Source: RCIO01 sp964629765
GTDB taxonomy: Bacteria; Pseudomonadota; Alphaproteobacteria; Rhizobiales; Rhizobiaceae
Reading direction: 5' to 3'
Assembly: GCA_964629765.1 (NCBI GenBank)
Contig: CAZVTK010000093.1
Location: 1 to 18,632 of the forward strand
Length of the DNA: 18,632 bases
This document shows, piece after piece, positions 1-5,368 of this stretch. The notes below the pieces were generated by a model, which saw nothing but the letters and a program-made list of their open reading frames with translations, made no database searches and was not told the DNA's origin. Both the position numbers and the translations under genes were made by a program. Position 1 is the stretch's first letter, and each line of letters opens with the position of its first letter.

Positions 1-383
1 GGCAGGAAGGCGCCGCGCTCGTTGCGGTAGAGGCCGGGCGCGATGAACTTGTAGATCTGCGTGGCGATCAGCGGAAAGGCGAGCACCATGCCGCCGAACG
101 CGCCGAGCTTGATCTGGGTGAAGAAGAATTCCTGCGGCGCCGTATAGATGAGGTCGACCTTGGTGGCGTCGAGCCCGGCCCAGGCCGTCGCCCACTGGAA
201 GGGGATGACCAAAAGGTTGAACAACTGCTTGGCGAAGAAGAAGCAGACGAGGAAGGCGACGAAGAAGCCGCCGATCGCCCACATCAGGCGGCTGCGCAGC
301 TCGATCAGGTGCTCGATCAGCGGCGCCGACGACTTCTCGATCTCGGCTTCCTCGTCGACGGGCTTGAGGGCCTTCTTGCTCAT
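1..383 (-). CDS. tatC: Sec-independent protein translocase TatC (N-terminal part; runs off the window)
   Basis: TatC is the polytopic inner-membrane receptor that, with TatB, binds twin-arginine signal peptides and helps export folded proteins. About 127 N-terminal residues are present; the rest lies beyond the left edge. Visible family marks are the cytoplasmic start with HLIELRSRL (the conserved HLxELRxRL), a first membrane helix rich in Phe/Val/Ala (about residues 37-53), the periplasmic segment with YTAPQEFFF, and the QIYKFIAPGLYRNERGAF stretch leading into later helices. The ATG at 383-381 overlaps the tatB stop in an ATGA (4-nt overlap), so translational coupling is likely. It is last in a tatA-tatB-tatC order, the usual one. 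No internal stop or frameshift is seen. Confidence 0.95.
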   Translation of the reverse strand, partial: MSKKALKPVDEEAEIEKSSAPLIEHLIELRSRLMWAIGGFFVAFLVCFFFAKQLFNLLVIPFQWATAWAGLDATKVDLIYTAPQEFFFTQIKLGAFGGMVLAFPLIATQIYKFIAPGLYRNERGAFL

Positions 384-1108
384 GCCGGCTTGCTCCGGGC
401 GGCGGTCTTGCGTGCCGGCGAGGCGGTCGGCCTGGCTGCGGGCTGGGCCGGCGCGGCAGCTTTCGGCTTGGGAGCAGCCCTGGTCTTCACTGGAGCGACC
501 GCGGTGGCGGTTTTGGCCTTCGCGGGAGTCTTCGAGGGCGCGGCGGCGCCCGCGGCCTTGCCCGCCGCAACCGGAGCGGCCGCCTCGGGGAGCAGCCCGG
601 CGGGCGGAGACGCCAGCTCAGGGCGTGCCAGCGTAGCGGTTACCGGCACCTGCGGCTCCGGCGCGGCGGCAGGTTCGGCGGATTTGGCGGAAGCGTCGGA
701 GGCAGTCGCCTTCCCGTTCTTCTTCACCGCAGCGGCGATGGCCTCGGCGGGGGTCGGCGCCGGCGCGGCGGGCGTTTCCGGCTTCTTCGGGTCCGGCGTC
801 TTAGGGTTCAGGGCCGAATCGAGGCCGGCGCGCACGTCGGCGGCTGCCTTCTGCATCGGGTTCAGCGCCTGCTTGATCTCATTGGCCGGATTGAGCTTGC
901 GCATGTCGTCGACAAGCCCCTTCACGTCGTCGAGCTCGGCTTCCTTGAGCGCCTCGTCGAACTGCTTGCGGAAGTCGCCCGCCATGGCGCGCAGCTTCGT
1001 CGTCGTGCGCCCGAAGGTGCGCAGCATCTTTGGCAAATCCTTCGGGCCGACGACCACGATCATGACGATCGCGATCACCAGCATTTCGGTCCAGCCGATA
1101 TCGAACAT
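380..1108 (-). CDS. tatB: Sec-independent protein translocase TatB
   Basis: TatB (242 aa) forms the substrate-receptor complex with TatC. The N-terminus is typical: MFDIGWTEMLVIAIVMIVVVGPKDLP, a short membrane helix (about 5-20) followed by the conserved Gly-Pro hinge at 21-22 and an amphipathic helix (about 23-55). The remainder, from about residue 95, is a long low-complexity Ala/Pro/Lys tail, basic toward the end. Such tails are common in alphaproteobacterial TatB and are probably disordered. GGAAG lies 8 nt before the ATG and acts as a Shine-Dalgarno site. It follows tatA after 56 nt and overlaps tatC by 4 nt. The reverse-strand frame over the same DNA (309-1196) is a GC-rich shadow. Confidence 0.95.
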   Translation of the reverse strand: MFDIGWTEMLVIAIVMIVVVGPKDLPKMLRTFGRTTTKLRAMAGDFRKQFDEALKEAELDDVKGLVDDMRKLNPANEIKQALNPMQKAAADVRAGLDSALNPKTPDPKKPETPAAPAPTPAEAIAAAVKKNGKATASDASAKSAEPAAAPEPQVPVTATLARPELASPPAGLLPEAAAPVAAGKAAGAAAPSKTPAKAKTATAVAPVKTRAAPKPKAAAPAQPAARPTASPARKTAARSKPA

Positions 1109-1164
1109 GGCTCACGCTTCCGCGCGGAGCGGCAGGGTTGGCCTGCCGCGGCCGCTGAAGAGGA

Positions 1165-1386
1165 TCAGGATTTGGCCTTGGCCTTCGGCGCCTTGACCGT
1201 CTCGTCGGTGCGGTGCTCGACGGTCTTGGCATCGGCTTCCGCCGCTTCCTCCTCGCCCATGCCCTTGCGGAAATTGCGGATACCCTTGGCCATGTCGCCC
1301 ATCAGCTCCGGAATCTTGCCGCGGCCGAAGAGCAGAAGCACGACGACCAGGACGATCAGCCAGTGCCAGATCGAGAAGCTACCCAT
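1165..1386 (-). CDS. tatA: Sec-independent protein translocase TatA
   Basis: TatA (73 aa) is the small membrane protein that assembles at TatBC to let folded substrates cross the inner membrane. The sequence starts MGSFSIWHWLIVLVVVLLLFG, one membrane helix (about residues 6-21), then the family hinge FGRGKIPELMGDMAKGIRNF forming the amphipathic helix, then a short charged tail. The length is normal for the family. The purine-rich GAGAGAGAG run just upstream of the ATG is the likely ribosome site. It is the first tat gene and lies 57 nt after the stop of an ABC ATPase gene, so it is probably part of the same minus-strand transcription unit, although a separate promoter cannot be excluded. Confidence 0.96.
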   Translation of the reverse strand: MGSFSIWHWLIVLVVVLLLFGRGKIPELMGDMAKGIRNFRKGMGEEEAAEADAKTVEHRTDETVKAPKAKAKS

Positions 1387-1443
1387 ATGACTCTCTCTCG
1401 GTTCGTGTTCCCGTGGGGGACACTGCGTTCCCTTGACGATGAT

Positions 1444-2658
1444 TTATGTGTTTTCGTCGCCGGTTTCAAACACAAGCACGTCGGATTGACGCACCGTGAC
1501 CCAAATGTCGCGGACCCCGGCCGCCAGCCCGCCGCAGCGTATGCGCGCGCGCAACGGTGTGTCGGCCCCGGCGACGACGAATTCCACCAGCTCGACGACG
1601 CCGAGGAAGCGCCGCGAGATCACTCTCCCCGGCACCGGGCTTGGTACTGGGCTTGGTACTGGGCTTGGTACTGGGCCCGGCCCTGAACCGGGCACCGCGC
1701 CGCCGCTTTCGTGCAGGTCGAAACCGGACAGCCGCACCGCGACCCTGACCGCCGCGCCGTCGGCGACGCCGGGCGCCGGCAGCTTGCCGAGCGGCGTGTC
1801 GGCATGCCCGCCGAGCGCGCGCGCCTCCAGGACGTTGAGCTCGGAGAAGAAGCCGGCGGCGAAGAGGGTCGCCGGCCTGGCGTAGAGCTGCTCGGCCGTC
1901 CCCACCTGCACCAGGCGCCCGCCGCGCAGCAGCGCGATGCGGTCGCCGAGGCGCATCGCCTCCTCCGCGTCGTGGGTGACGACGATGGCGGTGGCGCGGC
2001 TCTGGCGCAGGATCGCCAGCGTTTCGGCACGCACGGCGTCCTTGAGGCGCGAATCGAGACCGGAGAACGGCTCGTCCATCAGCAGCACCGCCGGCCGCGG
2101 CGCCATGGCGCGCGCCAGCGCCACGCGCTGCTGCTCGCCGCCCGACAGCGCGTGGGGATAGCTCGCGGCATGGGCGCCGAGCCCGACCCGCTCCAGCGCG
2201 ATTCCCGCCTCGCGCCGCGCCTCCTCGCGCGACATGGCGGTCAGCCCGAAGCGGACATTGTCGAGGATGGTCAGGTGCGGGAACAGCGCGAAATCCTGGA
2301 ACATCAGCCCGACAGAGCGCTGCTCGGGCGGCACGAACACGGCCGGCCCCGCCACCTCCCGGTCATTGACAAGCACGCGCCCGGCGCTCTGCACCTCTAT
2401 GCCGGCGGCGATGCGCAGCAGCGTCGTCTTGCCCGAGCCGGAGGGACCCAGCAGGCACAGCACCTCGCCCGGCTCGGCCGCCAGCGACACGCCGCGCAGC
2501 GTCGTCGTATCGCCATAGGCGTGGCGGATGTCCTCGAAGACCAGCCGCGCCCCGAAGGTGACGGCGGACTGGGCGCGCCGCGCCGGCGATGTCGACGATG
2601 TTGCTGCGGATTGCGGCACGCGGGCTTCCGTGTTGAAGACGGGTCGCCCGCGGGTCAA
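1444..2658 (-). CDS. ABC transporter ATP-binding protein, Fbp/Pot/Cys-type importer class (orphan)
   Basis: This is an ABC importer ATPase (404 aa from the TTG at 2658). Visible motifs, in order, are Walker A GPSGSGKTT (71-79), Q-loop MFQDFALFP (Gln121), signature LSGGEQQRVALARA (171-184), Walker B VLLMDEP (191-197), D-loop SGLD and switch His229 (VVTHDAEEA). A C-terminal TOBE-like regulatory domain (about 280-400) ends in VRQSDVLVFETG. The best family fit is the Fe(III)/spermidine/sulfate importer class (FbpC, PotA, CysA); the substrate cannot be told. Residues 330-343 are a VPSP repeat. No permease or binding-protein gene lies nearby. The TTG start overlaps the scpB stop; a GTG at 2619 with a better Shine-Dalgarno site (GGAAG, 5 nt) would remove 13 residues and is equally plausible. 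Confidence 0.88.
   Translation of the reverse strand: MTRGRPVFNTEARVPQSAATSSTSPARRAQSAVTFGARLVFEDIRHAYGDTTTLRGVSLAAEPGEVLCLLGPSGSGKTTLLRIAAGIEVQSAGRVLVNDREVAGPAVFVPPEQRSVGLMFQDFALFPHLTILDNVRFGLTAMSREEARREAGIALERVGLGAHAASYPHALSGGEQQRVALARAMAPRPAVLLMDEPFSGLDSRLKDAVRAETLAILRQSRATAIVVTHDAEEAMRLGDRIALLRGGRLVQVGTAEQLYARPATLFAAGFFSELNVLEARALGGHADTPLGKLPAPGVADGAAVRVAVRLSGFDLHESGGAVPGSGPGPVPSPVPSPVPSPVPGRVISRRFLGVVELVEFVVAGADTPLRARIRCGGLAAGVRDIWVTVRQSDVLVFETGDENT
1631..1678. repeat. 12-bp in-frame tandem repeat, 4 units
   Basis: Four 12-bp units lie head to tail: ggcaccgggctt, then ggtactgggctt twice without a mismatch, then ggtactgggccc. More degenerate units may flank the array on the 1679-1690 side. 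The period is a multiple of three, so on the minus strand it encodes repeated Val-Pro-Ser-Pro inside the C-terminal domain of the ABC ATPase, and unit gain or loss would keep the frame. The repeats use GTA for Val, which looks uncommon in this GC-rich DNA. Confidence 0.9.
2625..2629 (-). promoter_or_regulatory. Candidate ribosome binding site for an internal GTG start of the ABC ATPase
   Basis: On the minus strand GGAAG sits 5 nt before a GTG at 2619-2617, in frame with the ABC ATPase. This is stronger than anything before the TTG at 2658, where only GGATGA is seen. It supports a protein 13 residues shorter, starting just before PQSAATSS. Confidence 0.45.
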
Positions 2659-3392
2659 TCATCCCGCGGCCTGGGTGTCAACAGACCGAGTTCCTCCAGA
2701 TCGATGTCGGTCAGCGCGTCCTCGTCCTCGGCCAGCGCGTCGGCATCGTCCGGCGGCAGCGGCACCGAGAAGCCGGACGGCATGCGCGACGACAGCAGCC
2801 CCGCGCCCTTCAGCTCGTCCATGCCCGGCAGGTCGCGCAGCGCTTCCAGCCCGAAATGGTCGAGGAAGCCGGCCGTGGTGCCGTAGGTGACAGGCCGGCC
2901 CGGCGTGCGCCGCCGCCCGCGCATGCGCACCCAGTCGCTCTCCAGCAGCGTGTCGAGCGTGCCCTTCGAGGTCTCGACGCCGCGGATCTCCTCGATCTCG
3001 GCGCGGGTGACCGGCTGGTGGTAGGCGATGATGGCGAGCACTTCGAGCGCGGCGCGCGACAGCTTCTTCTGCTGCACCTGGTCGCGGCTCATCAGGAAGG
3101 CGAGGTCGCCGGCGGTGCGGAACGCCCAGGCGTCGCCGACCCGGACCAGCGTCACGCCGCGGTCGGCATAGATCGCGTAGAGCGCCTTCATGACCGCCGC
3201 CACGTCGACGCCTTCGGGAAGGCGGGCGGCGAGCTGCCTTTCGGCCACCGGCTCGGCCGAGGCGAAGATAATGGCCTCGGCCATGCGCACGGCCTGCGAG
3301 AGCGCCAGCCGCGCGGCCGGGTTGTCGAGGAAGCCGCCAGCCTCGTCGTCGTTGTCGTAATCCATCATGGCCGGATGGGCGCCTTCGGTCAT
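2655..3392 (-). CDS. scpB: Segregation and condensation protein B (ScpB)
   Basis: ScpB (245 aa) is a kleisin-associated winged-helix protein that joins ScpA and the SMC ATPase in bacterial condensin, which compacts and segregates the chromosome. Family marks are the N-terminal MAEAIIFASAEPVAERQLAARLP helix-turn-helix (about 36-58), KLSRAALEVLAIIAYHQPVTRAEIEEIRGV, and the downstream KGTLDTLLESDWVRMRGRRRTPGRPVTYGTT segment of the second winged helix. The tail is acidic. The ATG at 3392 overlaps the scpA stop in an ATGA, so translation is probably coupled; longer in-frame readings upstream only shadow scpA. Its own stop overlaps the possible TTG start of the ABC ATPase. Confidence 0.95.
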   Translation of the reverse strand: MTEGAHPAMMDYDNDDEAGGFLDNPAARLALSQAVRMAEAIIFASAEPVAERQLAARLPEGVDVAAVMKALYAIYADRGVTLVRVGDAWAFRTAGDLAFLMSRDQVQQKKLSRAALEVLAIIAYHQPVTRAEIEEIRGVETSKGTLDTLLESDWVRMRGRRRTPGRPVTYGTTAGFLDHFGLEALRDLPGMDELKGAGLLSSRMPSGFSVPLPPDDADALAEDEDALTDIDLEELGLLTPRPRDD

Positions 3393-4243
3393 GGAGCGAC
3401 CTCCCCGGCCGTGTTGCTCCCCATCGGGCCACGTCCTGCCCGGCCGCGCATGTAGAGCGGCGCGAAGGGCTCGTCCTGCCGCAGCTCCAGAATGCCCTCG
3501 CGCACCAGCTCCAGCGAGGCGGCGAAGGAACTGGCGATGGCCGTGGCGCGCTCGCCCGGCAGCGCCAGATAGTCGAGCAGGAAGCGGTCCAGCGCGGTCC
3601 AGTCCGAAAAACTGCCCATCATACGGGTGAGGATGTCGCGCGCCTCCTTGAGCGACCAGACACCCCGCTTGGCGATGCGCACATTGGTCACCGCCTGCCG
3701 CTGGCGCAGTCCCGCATAGGCCGTCAGCAGGTCGTAGAGCGATGCCGAAAACTGGCTGCGCCTGTCCACCACCACCATCTCGGGTGCGCCGCGCGCGAAG
3801 ACGTCGCGGCCGAGACGGTTGCGGTTGGCGAGCCGCGACGCCGCATCGCGCATCGCCTCCAGCCGCTTCAGCCGGAATTGCAGCACCGCCGCCATTTCCT
3901 CGGCGCTCTCGCCCTCGTCGCCGGGCTGTTTCGGAATGAGCAGCTTCGACTTCAGGAAGGCCAGCCACGCGGCCATGACCAGATAGTCGGCGGCAAGCTC
4001 CAGACGGATGGCGCGGGCGCGGTCGACGAACTGGAGATACTGCTCCGCCAGCGCCAGCACGGAGATGCGGGCGAGATCGACCTTCTGGTTGCGGGCCAGA
4101 TGCAGCAGCAGGTCGAGCGGCCCCTCGAAGCCGTCGACATCCACCACCAGCGAGGGATCGCCCGTGGCGCGGTCGGCCGGCTCGTCCCATAGCTGGTCCA
4201 TGGGAACCGGTCGGGACGGTGTCGGGGCGGCGGCCTGGCTCAA
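3389..4243 (-). CDS. scpA: Segregation and condensation protein A (ScpA, kleisin)
   Basis: ScpA (284 aa) is the kleisin subunit that bridges SMC heads in bacterial condensin, working with ScpB. The conserved N-terminal SMC-binding region FEGPLDLLLHLARNQKVDLARISVLALAEQYL is at about 39-70. It is followed by the LAADYLVMAAWLAFLKSKLLIP helix (83-104), a variable middle, and a C-terminal winged helix (about 215-265). The start chosen is TTG at 4243, because GGAG lies 5 nt upstream. An ATG at 4201 (MDQLWDEP, 14 residues later) has no clear ribosome site but is the alternative. It begins 10 nt after the nagZ stop and overlaps scpB by 4 nt. Confidence 0.95.
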   Translation of the reverse strand: MSQAAAPTPSRPVPMDQLWDEPADRATGDPSLVVDVDGFEGPLDLLLHLARNQKVDLARISVLALAEQYLQFVDRARAIRLELAADYLVMAAWLAFLKSKLLIPKQPGDEGESAEEMAAVLQFRLKRLEAMRDAASRLANRNRLGRDVFARGAPEMVVVDRRSQFSASLYDLLTAYAGLRQRQAVTNVRIAKRGVWSLKEARDILTRMMGSFSDWTALDRFLLDYLALPGERATAIASSFAASLELVREGILELRQDEPFAPLYMRGRAGRGPMGSNTAGEVAP

Positions 4244-4248
4244 TTCGT

Positions 4249-4252
4249 CTCC
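4249..4252 (-). promoter_or_regulatory. Ribosome binding site deciding the TTG start of scpA
   Basis: GGAG on the minus strand sits 5 nt before the TTG at 4243-4241, in the 10-nt gap after the nagZ stop. The later ATG (4201-4199) is preceded by GGTTCCC, with no usable Shine-Dalgarno site. The TTG is therefore preferred. Confidence 0.6.
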
Positions 4253-4253
4253 G

Positions 4254-5282
4254 TCATGCGGCCGCTGTGCGGCCCTCCATCAGCGCGGCGAACTCGGCGC
4301 CCGTACGATCGCGATCGGCGGCGACCGCGCCGCCCGTCCGCGCCAGCGCCGCCTTGGCGCGCCGGGCGGCAAGGCCGGTCAGCTCCGGTGTCTCCGACGC
4401 CACGGCGCGCATCTCGTCCATCACGCCGTTGCAGTGAAGGACGACATCGCATCCCGCGGCGAAAATTGCAGCCGTGCGCTGGACGAAATCCCCAGAAAGC
4501 GCCTTCATCGACACGTCGTCGCTCATCAGCAGCCCGTCGAAGCCGATCTCGCCGCGGATAATGTCGGCAATGATCCGGGACGAGGTCGTGGCGGGCGCGT
4601 CCGGGTCGAGCGCGGTGTAGACGACATGCGCGGTCATCGCCATCGGCATGTCCGCCAGCGCCGCGAAGGGCCGGAAGTCGCGGGCGCGCAGCTCCGCTGC
4701 CGGGGCATCGACTACCGGCAAAGCGAGGTGGCTGTCGGAGAACGCGCGCCCGTGGCCCGGAATGTGCTTCATGACGGGCAGAACGCCGCCGGACAGCAGC
4801 CCCTCCGCCGCCGCGCGGCCGAGCGCGGCCACCGCGTCGGGATCGCGCGCATAGGCGCGGCTGCCGATCACGTCGTGGGCGCCCTCGACCGGCACGTCGA
4901 GCACCGGCAGGCAATCGGCGTCGATGCCCAGCGACAGGAGGTCGAAGGCGTGCAGGCGCGACATCAGCCATGCCGCGCGCAGCCCGGCCTCACGGTCGCT
5001 GGCATAGAGCGCGCCGAGCTCGGCGGCCGGCGGATAGTTGCGCGCCAGCGGCGGGCGCAGCCGCTGCACGCGCCCGCCTTCCTGATCGACGAAGACCGGC
5101 GCATCCGGCCTTCCTGCGGCGGCGCGCATGGCGGCGACGAGGTCGCGCACCTGCCCGGCCTCGCCGATGTTGCGCGCGAACAGGATGAACCCCCATGGGC
5201 GTTCGCCGGCAAGGAAGGCCCTTTCGTCGTCGGTCAGCGCGTGTCCCGACACGCCCAGGATCATGGCTTTTGATTCGCTCAT
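4254..5282 (-). CDS. nagZ: Beta-N-acetylhexosaminidase, glycoside hydrolase family 3 (NagZ)
   Basis: NagZ (342 aa) is a cytoplasmic GH3 enzyme that removes GlcNAc from GlcNAc-anhydroMurNAc peptides during peptidoglycan recycling; in many bacteria it also sets the level of beta-lactamase-inducing muropeptides. Signature motifs are FVDQEGGRVQRL (64-75), KHIPGHGRAFSDSHLALP (172-189) with the mobile-loop Asp183/His185 pair typical of NagZ, and LLMSDDVSM (251-259) with nucleophile Asp255. There is no signal peptide, as expected. The start is the ATG at 5282; the open frame continues upstream but only through the hairpin and the end of the SPOR gene. Its place between the SPOR gene and scpA is the usual alphaproteobacterial order. 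Confidence 0.95.
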   Translation of the reverse strand: MSESKAMILGVSGHALTDDERAFLAGERPWGFILFARNIGEAGQVRDLVAAMRAAAGRPDAPVFVDQEGGRVQRLRPPLARNYPPAAELGALYASDREAGLRAAWLMSRLHAFDLLSLGIDADCLPVLDVPVEGAHDVIGSRAYARDPDAVAALGRAAAEGLLSGGVLPVMKHIPGHGRAFSDSHLALPVVDAPAAELRARDFRPFAALADMPMAMTAHVVYTALDPDAPATTSSRIIADIIRGEIGFDGLLMSDDVSMKALSGDFVQRTAAIFAAGCDVVLHCNGVMDEMRAVASETPELTGLAARRAKAALARTGGAVAADRDRTGAEFAALMEGRTAAA

Positions 5283-5318
5283 GGCGGTGATTCTAGTTCG
5301 GTTCGGGCCGGAAAGGAA

Positions 5319-5346
5319 ACGGGCGCCCGGTTGCCCGGACGCCCGT
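5319..5346 (-). terminator. Hairpin after the SPOR gene, possible rho-independent terminator or attenuator
   Basis: In the 86-nt gap before nagZ, ACGGGCG (5319-5325) pairs with CGCCCGT (5340-5346). After one c/a mismatch, CCGG (5327-5330) pairs with CCGG (5335-5338) around a TTGC loop. On the minus strand the hairpin is followed by TTCCTTTCC, a pyrimidine tract rather than a clean T run. Termination may therefore be partial. A TAGAAT box (5295-5290) lies between it and nagZ, but no convincing -35 was found. Confidence 0.5.
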
Positions 5347-5368
5347 CGATGCATCGGTTCAGGTCGCG

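Noticed and set aside
1405..1423. Hairpin GTGTTCCC-GTG-GGGGACAC between the ABC ATPase and tatA
   Set aside because: Short, with one G/T pair and no T tract on either strand; not enough to call a terminator or attenuator.
1213..1686. Plus-strand frame ending in a WYWAWYWAWYWA repeat
   Set aside because: The striking aromatic repeat is only the reverse-strand reading of the 12-bp tandem repeat in the ABC ATPase gene; the rest overlaps tatA and the ATPase.
4008..5273. 421-codon plus-strand open frame over scpA and nagZ
   Set aside because: Shadow frame with no domain features; the minus-strand NagZ catalytic motifs decide the coding strand.
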